A stretch of 64,000 nucleotides of DNA, taken from positions 62,001 through 126,000 of the forward strand of contig NZ_JACAXB010000020.1 in the NCBI RefSeq assembly GCF_013391415.1, in the 5' to 3' direction. A model generated the notes under the pieces. That model searched no databases. It was not told where the DNA came from and saw only the letters and a program-made list of their open reading frames with translations. Source of the DNA: Aquitalea sp. LB_tupeE. GTDB lineage: Bacteria > Pseudomonadota > Gammaproteobacteria > Burkholderiales > Chromobacteriaceae. Shown here piece after piece: positions 30,757 to 39,666 of the stretch; positions within the stretch are counted from its first letter, which is position 1; the number at the start of each line of letters is the position of its first letter. The translations under genes and the position numbers were made by a program.

Positions 30757-31527
30757 ATGATCTGGATTCGTAACCTGATTTACTGGCTGTTACTGCTGAT
30801 TGTCACGCCGCTGTGCTTTCTGGGCCTGTTCATTGCTGCGCCGTTGCCGCGCCGTACCCGCCATGTGTTTGGCGAGAGCTGGGCCAAGATCATGCTGTGG
30901 CTGCTGGTGCATGTGGTGGGACTGAAATACAAGGTCATCGGCGCGGAAAACATGCCGTCCGTCCCCTCCATCATCTGTTCCAAGCACCAGTCCGGCTGGG
31001 AAACCCTGGCCTTGCAGAAAATCTTCCCTTCGCAGATTTACGTGGCCAAGCGCGAGCTGTTGTGGCTGCCCTTCTTCGGCTGGGGCCTGGCCTTGATGAA
31101 CCCGATTGCCATCAACCGTTCCGACCGTGCCCGTGCCAATGACCGCATGCTCAAGCAGGGGCTGGAGCGCAAGAAACACGGCTTCTGGATTACCGTGTTT
31201 CCGGAAGGCACGCGTACCAAGCCGGGCGTGGCTGGCAAGTACAAGCATGGTGCGGCACGCATGTCGCGCCAGCTGGACATGCCGCTGGTGCCGGTGGCAC
31301 ACAATGCCGGCGAATTCTGGCCGCGTAATGCCTTTTTGAAATATCCGGGGGAGATCACCGTAGTGATTGGCCCGGCCATTTACCCGCAAGACGGTGTCGG
31401 CCCCGAAGCCATGACCCAGCAGGCGCAGCAGTGGATTGAAGCGCGCCAGCGGGAAATTGGCGGTGTCGGCCCCTTTGCCCATCCCGATGACAAGCGCCGC
31501 CGCCTGGACCGTCCTGCCGCTGCCTGA
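30757..31527 (+). CDS. plsC: 1-acyl-sn-glycerol-3-phosphate acyltransferase (PlsC family)
   Basis: Inner-membrane enzyme that acylates lysophosphatidate to phosphatidate. It has 256 residues, with an N-terminal membrane segment (LIYWLLLLIVTPLCFLGLFI) and the acyltransferase motifs KHQSGWE (H77, with glutamate E82 instead of the usual aspartate in HX4D) and FPEGTRT. The HX4E variant is known from several proteobacterial homologues. The 3' end overlaps the following metallohydrolase gene by 41 bases. It lies downstream of gmhB, so the unit contributes to envelope lipids. Confidence 0.9.
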   Translation: MIWIRNLIYWLLLLIVTPLCFLGLFIAAPLPRRTRHVFGESWAKIMLWLLVHVVGLKYKVIGAENMPSVPSIICSKHQSGWETLALQKIFPSQIYVAKRELLWLPFFGWGLALMNPIAINRSDRARANDRMLKQGLERKKHGFWITVFPEGTRTKPGVAGKYKHGAARMSRQLDMPLVPVAHNAGEFWPRNAFLKYPGEITVVIGPAIYPQDGVGPEAMTQQAQQWIEARQREIGGVGPFAHPDDKRRRLDRPAAA

Positions 31528-32197
31528 GGGCGCGGTGGATGTGCACCTGGTACGCCGGGTGCGCAAAAGCATTGGCATCCGCATTGCCGATGGCCGGGTG
31601 GAGCTGATTGCCCATCCGCGCGTCAGCCAGGCCCGTCTGCACGAAGTATTGCAGGCGCGGCGCGACTGGATTGCCCGCCATGTGGTGATGCAGCGGGAAC
31701 AAAAACAGCAACTGGCCGATCTGACAGGCTTGACCTTGCTGGGACGGCCCATCAGCCTGCAGCGGGTAACCGGAGTGCGGCGCAGCGCCAGGCTGGAAGG
31801 CGATGTATTGCAAGTCTCCGGCGTAGCGCCGGATGACGAGACTGGCCTGCAGGCCGTGGTATCCGCCTGGCTCAAGCGCCAGGCCCAGCTGCTGTTTGCC
31901 CAGCGCATGGCGCAGATGCAGTCACACTGCCCGCGCCCACCCGGCAAACTTTCGCTGTCATCCGCCCGTACCCGCTGGGGGAGTTGTACCGCGCGGGGCG
32001 ATATCCGCCTTAACTGGCGACTGGTGCAGGCCCCGCTCGCCATCATCGATTATGTGCTGGCCCACGAGCTGGCGCATTTGCAGCACATGAACCATTCGGC
32101 GGCCTTCTGGCAGGAAACCGCCCGCCTGTTTCCCGATTGGCAAAACGCACGTCATTGGTTGAAACAACAGGGCAGTAGCCTGTTCCGCTTTGGTTGA
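31487..32197 (+). CDS. YgjP-like metal-dependent hydrolase
   Basis: Protein of about 236 residues with the zinc motif [16 protein letters not shown] near the C terminus (HExxH plus a distal histidine), typical of the YgjP/M48-like DUF45 family. The conserved RTRWGSC segment precedes it. The ATG at 31487 is inferred; an ATG at 31436 would give 17 more residues lying wholly within plsC. No signal peptide is present, so it acts in the cytoplasm. Activity in this family is poorly defined; nucleotide or peptide hydrolysis have been proposed. Confidence 0.8.
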   Translation: MTSAAAWTVLPLPEGAVDVHLVRRVRKSIGIRIADGRVELIAHPRVSQARLHEVLQARRDWIARHVVMQREQKQQLADLTGLTLLGRPISLQRVTGVRRSARLEGDVLQVSGVAPDDETGLQAVVSAWLKRQAQLLFAQRMAQMQSHCPRPPGKLSLSSARTRWGSCTARGDIRLNWRLVQAPLAIIDYVLAHELAHLQHMNHSAAFWQETARLFPDWQNARHWLKQQGSSLFRFG

Positions 32198-32267
32198 CCC
32201 TGAGCCAGATCCGGTGCAACGGGTCAGCCGGTGGCAGCCGCCCTTACATCACACAGGAGTCCACAAC

Positions 32268-32657
32268 ATGCAATTTCTGCACACCATGCTGCGTGTCGGT
32301 AATCTGGAACGTTCGCTGGCTTTTTATCAAGACGTGCTGGGCATGCGCCTGTTGCGCCGTCAGGATTACCCGGAAGGCCGCTTCACCCTGGCCTTTGTCG
32401 GCTACGGTGACGAAGCCGACCATACCGTGCTGGAACTGACCCACAACTGGGATACCGACAGCTATGAGCTGGGCAACGCCTTCGGCCATATCGCTATCGG
32501 GGTGGAAGATGCCTATCAGGCCTGTGATGCGGTGCGCGCCAAGGGTGGCAAGGTAGTGCGCGAGGCTGGCCCGATGAAACACGGCACCACGGTGATTGCT
32601 TTCGTGGAAGACCCGGACGGTTATAAGATCGAGTTCATCCAGAAGGGCAGTCTGTAG
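32268..32657 (+). CDS. gloA: lactoylglutathione lyase (glyoxalase I)
   Basis: Converts the methylglyoxal-glutathione hemithioacetal to S-lactoylglutathione. It has 129 residues and is the short, nickel-type form. Metal ligands typical of GloA are visible: H5 in FLHTMLRVG, the glutamate in VLELTHNW, the histidine in FGHIAIGV and the glutamate in YKIEFIQ. CAGGAGT precedes the ATG at 32268. It is probably co-transcribed with the preceding ygjP-like gene, given the 70-base gap. Confidence 0.95.
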   Translation: MQFLHTMLRVGNLERSLAFYQDVLGMRLLRRQDYPEGRFTLAFVGYGDEADHTVLELTHNWDTDSYELGNAFGHIAIGVEDAYQACDAVRAKGGKVVREAGPMKHGTTVIAFVEDPDGYKIEFIQKGSL

Positions 32658-32682
32658 GCTTTCAGATTATTGACACCCTCTT

Positions 32683-32706
32683 CTCGCTTTCTGAAAGGAA
32701 AGCGAG
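32683..32706 (+). terminator. 9-bp hairpin downstream of gloA
   Basis: CTCGCTTTC and GAAAGCGAG are perfectly complementary around TGAAAG, 25 bases after the gloA stop, followed by GCTCCTTCTTC. It is a possible terminator with an imperfect pyrimidine tract. Confidence 0.45.
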
Positions 32707-32891
32707 GCTCCTTCTTCAATTGGCAAGGCAAGGGCGGGGGGATTGGGATTAGATGGGAAGGCTGCGGAATTAACCACTTAGTCGGAAGGCCCGGCTTTGC
32801 CGGGTCCAATGCCGTCGCATCAATACTTTGTCAGCAGCCTGGCCGCCTGTAAGGCTTCCGGCTGCATGGCCCGCGCGGTCGGGCAATAAGG

Positions 32892-32918
32892 GGCCGGAGA
32901 CGCTGTTCCGGCCTTTTT
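32892..32918 (+). terminator. terminator-like hairpin just upstream of the antiporter gene
   Basis: GGCCGGA and TCCGGCC form a 7-bp stem followed by TTTTT, ending only 29 bases before the antiporter ATG. It may terminate a short upstream transcript or act as an attenuator in the leader. A second hairpin, GGCCCGGC-TTT-GCCGGGTC, lies at about 32788-32806. Confidence 0.55.
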
Positions 32919-32947
32919 CATGTGTACGCGGTATTCACGGAGCTTCA

Positions 32948-34348
32948 ATGCCTAACGCACTGCGCTATCTGTTTTTCCTGCCGCTGTTGACCCTGCCTGC
33001 ACTGGCGCAGGCTGCCGATCTGGATGGCAGCACGCTCAGCCTGGCCTGGGTGCTGCCTTTTGCCGGCATCCTGCTGTCCATTGCCTTGTTCCCCATTTTT
33101 GCGCCGGGCTTCTGGCATCACCATTTCGGCAAGATCACCGCCTGCTGGACGGTATTGTTCCTGCTGCCGTTTACCGCCAGCTTTGGCGCAGGCAGTGCCA
33201 TCAGCCTGATCGTGCATGCGCTGGTGGCCGAGTACATTCCCTTCATCATGCTGCTGCTGGCGCTGTATACGGTGTCGGGTGGCATTCTGGTGGGCGGCAG
33301 CCTGCATGGTTCGCCCAGGGTCAATACCACCATTCTGGCCATCGGCACGGCGCTGGCTTCCATCATGGGCACTACCGGGGCGGCCATGTTGCTGATTCGC
33401 CCTTTGCTGAAGGCCAATGACAACCGCAAGCACCGGGTGCATGTGGTGGTGTTTTTCATTTTCCTGGTGGCCAATGTCGGCGGCGGTCTGACGCCGTTGG
33501 GCGACCCGCCGCTGTTTCTGGGCTTCCTCAAGGGCGTGACATTCGGCTGGACCTTCCAGCACATGCTGCTGCCGGTACTGACCCTGTCTGCCGCCTTGTT
33601 GCTGGTGTTCTTTTTGCTGGACAGCCATTTTTACCGCCGTGAGGACGAAGAATTCAAGCCGCATCAAGATCAACCACTGCGGCTGTATGGCAAGCGTAAT
33701 TTCTTCTTGTTGGCCGGTGTGGTGGGGGCGGTGCTGCTGTCCGGTTTCTGGCAGCCGGGCATTCATCTGGAAGTGGCCGGTGTACATGCCGAGCTGCAAA
33801 ACCTGGTGCGTGACGGGCTGTTGTTATTGCTGGCGCTGGCTTCTTTATTGCTGACACCAAAGCAGGTACGGGCCGGTAATGAATTCAACTGGGACCCGAT
33901 TCTGGAAGTGGGCAAGCTGTTTGCCGGCATCTTCATCACCATAGGCCCGGCCATTGCCATCTTGCGTGCCGGTAGCAGCGGCCAGTTGGCGGCGCTGGTG
34001 CATGCGGTATCCGGGGCAGATGGCCAGCCGGCGAATGCCATGTATTTCTGGATGACCGGGCTGCTATCCAGCTTCCTGGACAATGCCCCCACCTATCTGG
34101 TGTTTTTCAATCTGGCGGATGGCAATGCGGTGACGCTGATGGGGCCGCTGGCGCAAACCCTGCTGGCCATTTCCATGGGCGCGGTGTTCATGGGGGCCAA
34201 TACCTATATCGGCAACGCCCCCAACTTCATGGTGAAAGCCATTGCCGAGCAGCGCGGCGTGGTCATGCCCAGCTTCTTTGCCTACATGCTGTGGTCTGGT
34301 GCGGTGCTGATGCCGCTGTTTGTGCTGCTGACCTGGCTGTTTTTCTGA
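32948..34348 (+). CDS. Na+/H+ antiporter-like permease (NhaD / ArsB-NhaD superfamily)
   Basis: Inner-membrane transporter of 466 residues. An N-terminal hydrophobic segment ending LPALAQAADLDG looks like a cleavable signal peptide, as in NhaD. About eleven further membrane segments follow; GGGLTPLGDPPLFLGFLKG and SSFLDNAPTYLVFFN are signatures of the ion transporter superfamily. The ATG at 32948 is preferred because the longer frame adds residues with no hydrophobic character. Sodium/proton exchange is inferred; dicarboxylate transport by related proteins cannot be excluded. Confidence 0.82.
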   Translation: MPNALRYLFFLPLLTLPALAQAADLDGSTLSLAWVLPFAGILLSIALFPIFAPGFWHHHFGKITACWTVLFLLPFTASFGAGSAISLIVHALVAEYIPFIMLLLALYTVSGGILVGGSLHGSPRVNTTILAIGTALASIMGTTGAAMLLIRPLLKANDNRKHRVHVVVFFIFLVANVGGGLTPLGDPPLFLGFLKGVTFGWTFQHMLLPVLTLSAALLLVFFLLDSHFYRREDEEFKPHQDQPLRLYGKRNFFLLAGVVGAVLLSGFWQPGIHLEVAGVHAELQNLVRDGLLLLLALASLLLTPKQVRAGNEFNWDPILEVGKLFAGIFITIGPAIAILRAGSSGQLAALVHAVSGADGQPANAMYFWMTGLLSSFLDNAPTYLVFFNLADGNAVTLMGPLAQTLLAISMGAVFMGANTYIGNAPNFMVKAIAEQRGVVMPSFFAYMLWSGAVLMPLFVLLTWLFF

Positions 34349-34355
34349 AGCAAAA

Positions 34356-34386
34356 ACGGCGAGCCTCCACCCAGGAGACTCGCCGT
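34356..34386 (-). terminator. terminator of the esterase gene (minus strand)
   Basis: On the minus strand ACGGCGAG (34386-34379) pairs with CTCGCCGT (34363-34356), followed by TTTTG. It also lies directly after the antiporter stop on the plus strand. Confidence 0.6.
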
Positions 34387-34390
34387 GACA

Positions 34391-35077
34391 TCAATGCGGT
34401 TTGATGCTGCCCTGTGGTGGCGTGGCGGACAGCGCCTCATCCCACACATGTTTGGGAATATGCGATTGCAGGTATTCCACCGCTTTTTCCAGCAAGTCCT
34501 CATGCAGTTGATGGCCGACGAATGGCTCGATTTCAGCGGTCACATCGCCCCCCAGCGCAATCAGGTGCTCGGCTGCCCGCACGCTGTGCACATACGGAAT
34601 CACCGGGTCGGCCTTGCCATGGAACAGGTGGATGGTGGTGTGCGGCAGTGCACGTTCAGGCAGGCTGGCAAAGCGACCGCTGAACGCCAGCACCCGGCTG
34701 GCCAGCGCCGGGTAGGCGACCGCAGCTTCCAGCGCCATGATGGCACCCTGGCTGAAACCCAATAGCGCGGTGGCGGCATGGCCCAGGCCGCTTTGCTGCT
34801 GCCAGTACTCCACGGCAGCGACAAAGCGAGGCAGGGCGGTGGCTACCCGTTGCAAGCGGTTTTCCTCGGTGACGCCTTGTACCGAAAACCACTGGAAACC
34901 CTGACCCAGATCACTCTCATCCGCCCCGGCCACGCTGACAATCAGCGCTTGCGGAAAGCTTTTGCCCAGATAGCGTCCCAGTTCGGCCATGCTTTCCGGG
35001 CTGCCACCCACGCCATGGAACAGCAACATCAGTTGTACTGGGCTGGCCGGTTGTTGAATCACGATATCGTGGCGCAT
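34391..35077 (-). CDS. carboxylesterase / phospholipase-type alpha/beta-hydrolase (YpfH-like)
   Basis: Serine esterase of 228 residues. The oxyanion loop is LLFHGVGGSPESM, the nucleophile serine is in LLGFSQGAIMALE (GFSQG), the aspartate is in GKADPVIPY and the histidine in FVGHQLHED. This set defines the phospholipase/carboxylesterase family, including E. coli YpfH. The start at 35077 has AGGAGAAAACAG upstream; the open frame continues far to the right only as an antisense shadow of mpl. It is divergent from mpl. Confidence 0.88.
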   Translation of the reverse strand: MRHDIVIQQPASPVQLMLLFHGVGGSPESMAELGRYLGKSFPQALIVSVAGADESDLGQGFQWFSVQGVTEENRLQRVATALPRFVAAVEYWQQQSGLGHAATALLGFSQGAIMALEAAVAYPALASRVLAFSGRFASLPERALPHTTIHLFHGKADPVIPYVHSVRAAEHLIALGGDVTAEIEPFVGHQLHEDLLEKAVEYLQSHIPKHVWDEALSATPPQGSIKPH

Positions 35078-35185
35078 CTGTTTTCTCCTGATCTGCCGGC
35101 CCGTTTGCCAAAAGTGTCCGGCTGGAATGATGAGCGGGCCATGGGCCGCGTGTGAACAGAGTGAAATATAAGGCCAATGCAGCGT

Positions 35186-35191
35186 TATAAT
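35186..35191 (+). promoter_or_regulatory. -10 element of the mpl promoter
   Basis: A perfect TATAAT lies 34 bases upstream of the mpl ATG (GCGTTATAATAGC). The -35 at the expected distance is weak (GAAATA). Confidence 0.45.
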
Positions 35192-35224
35192 AGCTCCCTC
35201 GCGGTTAACACAGCATTCACTCAC

Positions 35225-36610
35225 ATGCACATCCACATTCTGGGCATTTGCGGCACCTTCATGGGCGGCATTGCTGCCATTGCCAAGCAGGCCGGCCACA
35301 CCGTCACCGGTTGCGATGCCAACGTCTATCCTCCGATGAGCACCCAGCTGGAGTCCATGGGCATTACCCTGACCCAGGGTTTCGGGGCCGAACAGCTGGA
35401 ACTGGGGGCCGACATGTATGTGATTGGTAATGTCGTCACCCGCGGTAAGCCCTTGATGGAAGAAATCCTCAATCGCGGCCTGCCGTATATCTCCGGCCCG
35501 CAATGGCTGGCGGAAAATGTGCTGCACGACAAATGGGTGCTGGCAGTGGCCGGTACCCATGGCAAAACCACCACCAGCTCCATGCTGGCGTGGATTCTGG
35601 AAGACGCCGGTCTGGCTCCGGGTTTTCTGATTGGCGGCATTCCGCAGAACTTTGGCGTCTCTGCCCGCCTGCCCGGTGCGCCGACGCAGGACCCGGCCAG
35701 CCGCAGCCCTTTCTTTGTGATCGAGGCGGACGAATACGATACCGCCTTCTTCGACAAGCGTTCCAAGTTTGTCCATTACCGGCCGCGTACTGCCATCCTG
35801 AATAATCTGGAATACGATCATGCGGACATCTTCGCTGATCTGGCTGCCATCGAAACACAATTCCATCACATGGTGCGCACCATCCCGGCGCAGGGCCTGA
35901 TTGTCAGCAATGGCCGCGAGGCCAGCCTGAGCCGCGTGCTGGAGCGTGGCTGCTGGACGCCGGTAGAGACGTTTGGTATCGAATCTGGCTGGCAAGCGGG
36001 CGAGCCGGATGCCCATGGCCACTTCGATGTGCTGCTGCATGGCCTGCAGCAAGGCCGGGTGGAGTGGACGCTGATGGGCGAGCACAACCGCCTGAATGCG
36101 GTGGCCGCCATTGCCGCCGCTCGCCACGCCGGGGTGGCCGTACGTGATGCCATTGCCGCGCTGGCACGCTTTGACAACGTAAAGCGCCGCATGGAAGTGC
36201 GCGGCAAGGTGGCTGGTGTCACCGTGTATGACGACTTTGCCCATCACCCCACTGCCATTGCCACCACGCTGGAAGGCTTGCGTCGCCATGTGGGTGACGC
36301 ACGCATTCTGGCGGTGCTGGAGCCGCGCTCCAACACCATGAAGCTGGGCACCATGAAGGATGCGCTGCCCGCCTCGCTGGTGCTGGCCGACCGGGTGTTC
36401 TGCTCGGCAGCCGGCCTCAACTGGAGCCCGGCTGAAGCCTTGCTGCCGATGGGCGACAAGGCGGAGACTTTCGATCAGCTGGATGCGCTCATCGCCGCCA
36501 TTCTGGCTGAAGCCCGCAGTGGCGATCATATCCTGGTGATGAGTAACGGTGGTTTTGGCGGCATACACCAGAAACTGCTGGATGGTTTGCAAAAGGCTCA
36601 GGCACACTAG
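35225..36610 (+). CDS. mpl: UDP-N-acetylmuramate:L-Ala-gamma-D-Glu-meso-DAP ligase
   Basis: Murein recycling enzyme joining the tripeptide released from the wall to UDP-MurNAc in the cytoplasm. It has 461 residues of the Mur ligase family. The N-terminal UDP-binding segment starts MHIHILGICGTFMGGIA, characteristic of Mpl, the ATP loop is AGTHGKTTT (109-117), and the DEYDTAFFDKRSKF segment is the Mpl fingerprint. The ATG at 35225 fits the start of homologues better than the one 16 codons upstream. A LysE-type exporter gene follows after 27 bases. Confidence 0.95.
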   Translation: MHIHILGICGTFMGGIAAIAKQAGHTVTGCDANVYPPMSTQLESMGITLTQGFGAEQLELGADMYVIGNVVTRGKPLMEEILNRGLPYISGPQWLAENVLHDKWVLAVAGTHGKTTTSSMLAWILEDAGLAPGFLIGGIPQNFGVSARLPGAPTQDPASRSPFFVIEADEYDTAFFDKRSKFVHYRPRTAILNNLEYDHADIFADLAAIETQFHHMVRTIPAQGLIVSNGREASLSRVLERGCWTPVETFGIESGWQAGEPDAHGHFDVLLHGLQQGRVEWTLMGEHNRLNAVAAIAAARHAGVAVRDAIAALARFDNVKRRMEVRGKVAGVTVYDDFAHHPTAIATTLEGLRRHVGDARILAVLEPRSNTMKLGTMKDALPASLVLADRVFCSAAGLNWSPAEALLPMGDKAETFDQLDALIAAILAEARSGDHILVMSNGGFGGIHQKLLDGLQKAQAH

Positions 36611-36637
36611 GCGCTGACTACCAAACCGGAGCCCATC

Positions 36638-37270
36638 ATGCCAGACAGCGCACACTGGTTAACCTTTTCCCTGCTGGCTTTGGGCATGGTGCTGACGCCC
36701 GGTCCCAATATGGCTTACCTGTTGTCTCGCTCTATCTGTCAGGGGCGCCGTGCAGGTATGGTTTCGCTGGCGGGAGTCGGCGCAGGCTTCTTGTGCTACA
36801 TGTTGTGCGCCGCGCTTGGCATCAGTGCCTTGTTGCTGGCCGTGCCCCTTGCCTATGACGTACTGCGGCTGGCCGGTGCCGCCTATTTGTTTTACCTCGC
36901 CTTGCAGGCGCTCAAGCCCGGCGGCCATTCGCCGTTTGCGGTGCGCCAATTACCACCGGATAGTCCGCGCAAGCTGTTTGCCATGGGTTTGTTTACCAAT
37001 TTGCTCAATCCCAAGGTCGCTGTGATGTATTTGTCCTTGCTGCCACAGTTCATCAACCCACTACAAGGCAGCGTGTTATCCCAGTCCTTGCTGCTGGGCT
37101 GCAGTCAGATTGCCATCAGCTTGCTGGTGAATGCGCTATTGATTTTGCTGGCCGGCCGGATGGCAGCGTTTCTGGCTGGCAGGCCGCTGTTTTTGCAGTT
37201 ACAGCGCTGGCTGATGGGCGGCGTGCTGGGGCTGATGGCTGTGCATCTGGCTCGGCAGGGACAGCGCTAA
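36638..37270 (+). CDS. LysE/RhtB-family amino acid exporter
   Basis: Inner-membrane exporter of 210 residues with about six membrane segments. The first hydrophobic region contains MVLTPGPNMAYLLSRS, with the TPGPN motif of the RhtB/LysE family, and the NPKVAVMYLSLLPQFI segment (about 125-140) is equally characteristic. The substrate (homoserine, threonine, lysine or other) is unknown. It follows mpl closely on the same strand and converges with the PAS/GGDEF-like gene only 4 bases beyond its stop. Confidence 0.88.
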   Translation: MPDSAHWLTFSLLALGMVLTPGPNMAYLLSRSICQGRRAGMVSLAGVGAGFLCYMLCAALGISALLLAVPLAYDVLRLAGAAYLFYLALQALKPGGHSPFAVRQLPPDSPRKLFAMGLFTNLLNPKVAVMYLSLLPQFINPLQGSVLSQSLLLGCSQIAISLLVNALLILLAGRMAAFLAGRPLFLQLQRWLMGGVLGLMAVHLARQGQR

Positions 37271-37274
37271 CGCT

Positions 37275-38198
37275 TCAGGCCAGGCGGCTGATCTGGTTGC
37301 TGCCGGCCTGTCTGGCTTGTTCCAGCGCGCTGTCCACGCGCTGGAGCATGGCATTGGGGGCGGTTTCAGCCACCCGCAATGCACTCAGGCCGATACAGAC
37401 TTCTGCCTGGCATTCCCTTGCCTGATGGCGATATACCAGTTGGCCCAGTGTTTGCTGCAGGCGTTGCGCCACTCCCTGCGCGCCATCCAGGCTGGTATTG
37501 GGCATTAACACCAGAAATTTGTCTTCCTGTTGGCGTGCCACCTGATCACTGTCGCGTGTTCCTTGCATGCACAGGCTGCCAGCCAGACGTAACAACTGGC
37601 GCCGGGTGGTGTTGTCATCCGGCGGTGGCAGATTGACAACTTGCACCAGCATGCTGGCGAGTGCACCGCCATAGCGACGGATGCGACCGGTTTCGGCATG
37701 GGCGTTACTCAAGAGCTGCGGGATGCTGACCGCGCCCATGAGCTGGTCATCTTCCAGCTGGTTTGATGTGCCCTGGTTCATGCTTTTCAACATATTGAGC
37801 GCGCGCTGTAGCAGTTCGTGTTCCAGCTTGATCAACTGGTGCATCAACTGGCTTTCGCTGCGGTCGCTAAAACTGATGACCAGGCTGGTTTGGTCCGCCA
37901 GCAGCACTTCACGCAATGACAGTTGCACGTCGAGCGCCCTGCCATTGGCGCTGATCAAGCGAAAGGGCAGGTTGTAGATCATGCCTTGCTGGTCGAGCAG
38001 ATTACGCAGGGCGCTGCTGTCCTCTGCCTGTGGCAGGAATTGGCTGAACGGACTGCCTGGCAGCTTGGGGTGAGGCGTTGCCAGCAAAATGGCAGCCAGC
38101 TGGTTGGCGGCGATGATCAGGCCGTTTTCCGGCTTTACCAGTAACAAGCCACCCTGTACGGTGTCGATTAGCGTTTGGAGGGTAAACGGGCTGGCCAT
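37275..38198 (-). CDS. PAS domain protein with a degenerate GGDEF domain
   Basis: Soluble protein of 307 residues: an N-terminal PAS domain (about 5-115), a short helical linker (about 118-160) and a C-terminal GGDEF-like domain (about 165-307). The latter keeps LSNAHAETGRIRRYGGALASMLV and the end GLSALRVAE...ALEQARQAGSNQI, but the catalytic GGDEF loop is replaced by RQQEDKFLVL (222-231). It therefore cannot be expected to make c-di-GMP and may be a sensor or allosteric partner. A PilZ-like gene lies next upstream on the same strand. Confidence 0.75.
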   Translation of the reverse strand: MASPFTLQTLIDTVQGGLLLVKPENGLIIAANQLAAILLATPHPKLPGSPFSQFLPQAEDSSALRNLLDQQGMIYNLPFRLISANGRALDVQLSLREVLLADQTSLVISFSDRSESQLMHQLIKLEHELLQRALNMLKSMNQGTSNQLEDDQLMGAVSIPQLLSNAHAETGRIRRYGGALASMLVQVVNLPPPDDNTTRRQLLRLAGSLCMQGTRDSDQVARQQEDKFLVLMPNTSLDGAQGVAQRLQQTLGQLVYRHQARECQAEVCIGLSALRVAETAPNAMLQRVDSALEQARQAGSNQISRLA

Positions 38199-38286
38199 GG
38201 CGACATCCTTGCATAAGGGCGTGGTGCCGGGCAGTCCAGTCTATTCCACTTTCCCGCCCATTGCAGCGGAATGCAGCGGGGTGGTT

Positions 38287-38799
38287 TCAGCGTTCCAGAA
38301 TGGCCCGGCGATGTCGGCGAAACACCCAGCGTTCCCATAAGGGCTGGGTCTGTTCGTCTTGCGGCAGCTGCAAGCGGGCAATGATGGCGTAGGATTCGTC
38401 GGGAGTGGGGTGCTGATCTTCGATATGCGCCGCCAGAAACAACATCAGCGCCGAATCGGGATTGGGCATCAGGGCAATCTGCACCGTATCGCCCACCCGC
38501 CAGGGGTGGTCGGACACCCAGGCGATGCTGTCCAGTCCCAGTCGGCAGGGGGTGAGCGGCGGGCGGTCCGGATGATGGCCTAGCAGGGCGATTTCCAGCG
38601 CCAGGTCCAGTTTGGCTTCCAGACGCATCAGCATCGGGTCCGGTTCTTCAGGCGTCTCGCTCGGTGCTGCCAGCACCCGCAGCGCCAGCCGGGTTTCGCG
38701 CTGGCGTGCAGCAGAGCACTGCGCGTCGTTCAGCAACTGCACCTGCAAGGGCAGGTGGGCATCAAAGCTGGCACTGTCCAGCGCGGGCAGCAGGTGCAT
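38287..38799 (-). CDS. PilZ-like protein, putative c-di-GMP effector
   Basis: Soluble protein of 170 residues without signal or membrane segment. The order of a helical N-terminal part (MLMRLEAKLDLALEIALL), a central beta-rich segment (CRLGLDSIAWVSDHPWRVGD, with VQIALMP) and the C-terminal LWERWVFRRHRRAI resembles PilZ-domain proteins of Neisseriales. The usual RxxxR and D/NxSxxG motifs are not clear, so the assignment is tentative. GGGAG precedes the ATG. It starts 24 bases after serB and probably shares its transcript. Confidence 0.6.
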   Translation of the reverse strand: MHLLPALDSASFDAHLPLQVQLLNDAQCSAARQRETRLALRVLAAPSETPEEPDPMLMRLEAKLDLALEIALLGHHPDRPPLTPCRLGLDSIAWVSDHPWRVGDTVQIALMPNPDSALMLFLAAHIEDQHPTPDESYAIIARLQLPQDEQTQPLWERWVFRRHRRAILER

Positions 38800-38823
38800 G
38801 GTGATCTCCCGGTGAAAACGTAA

Positions 38824-39666
38824 TCAGGCAAACAGCTTGGCCACGCCGTCCAGCCCCACGACATTGATGGCGACATCGGCCTTGTCCTGCACTACCGGCT
38901 TGGCACGGTAAGCCACGCCTACGCCGGCTTCGCCCAGCATCAGCAGGTCGTTGGCACCGTCGCCCATGGCAATCACCTGTTCCGGACGCAAGCCCAGTTC
39001 GCTGCGTTTTTCGATCAGCAGGCGCTGTTTGGCGGCGGCATCGACAATGTCTCCCACCACGCGGCCGGTCAGCTTGCCATCCACCACTTCCAGCTGGTTG
39101 GCGTAAGCATAGTCCAGTCCAAGTTGCTGTTTCAGCCGCTCGGTAAAGAAGGTGAAACCGCCGGAAACCAGCATGAAGCGGATGCCGTGTTCCTTGCAGT
39201 GGGCCAGTAGTTTTTCCGCACCGGGGCTTAGTTGCAGGCGCTCCTGGTAAACCTTTTCCAGCGCGCCTTCCGACAGGCCTGCCAGCAAGGCCACCCGTTC
39301 GCGCAGCGAGGCGGAAAAGTCCAGTTCGCCACGCATCGAGCGTTCGGTAATGGCGGCTACTTGTGGCTTGATGCCTTGCATGTCGGCAATTTCATCAATG
39401 CATTCTATGGTGATCAGCGTTGAGTCCATATCGGACACCAACAGGCCGAAGTCCGCCAGTTTCAGGCTGCTGTCGACAAAGGCAAAGTCATAGCCCAGGG
39501 TCTGGCAGCAGGCGCTGATGGCATCGCGGCTGGCCGGGTCGGCGTCGGCCAGTCTGGCCACCTCCGGGCTGGGCTGCTGGATGCTGCTGGCACCGGCCAG
39601 TGTGGCCAGTTCCTGCAGTTCGCGGCTGTCGAGGCGGGGGGATTGAATGACGAGGGTGATGGACAT
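38824..39666 (-). CDS. serB: phosphoserine phosphatase
   Basis: Last step of serine biosynthesis, dephosphorylating L-phosphoserine. It has 280 residues: an N-terminal ACT-like region (about 1-65) and a HAD domain with nucleophile D79 and D81 in DMDSTLITIECIDEIAD, a SGGFTFF motif binding phosphate, and the metal aspartate in AMGDGANDLLML. The gene precedes the PilZ-like gene on the minus strand and lies 93 bases downstream of the DoxX gene of the bufferin cluster. Confidence 0.96.
   Translation of the reverse strand: MSITLVIQSPRLDSRELQELATLAGASSIQQPSPEVARLADADPASRDAISACCQTLGYDFAFVDSSLKLADFGLLVSDMDSTLITIECIDEIADMQGIKPQVAAITERSMRGELDFSASLRERVALLAGLSEGALEKVYQERLQLSPGAEKLLAHCKEHGIRFMLVSGGFTFFTERLKQQLGLDYAYANQLEVVDGKLTGRVVGDIVDAAAKQRLLIEKRSELGLRPEQVIAMGDGANDLLMLGEAGVGVAYRAKPVVQDKADVAINVVGLDGVAKLFA

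Noticed and set aside
35078-36655. N-terminal extension of the esterase frame to 36655
   Set aside because: The extension is antisense to mpl. The esterase domain begins at 35077 with an AGGAG upstream.
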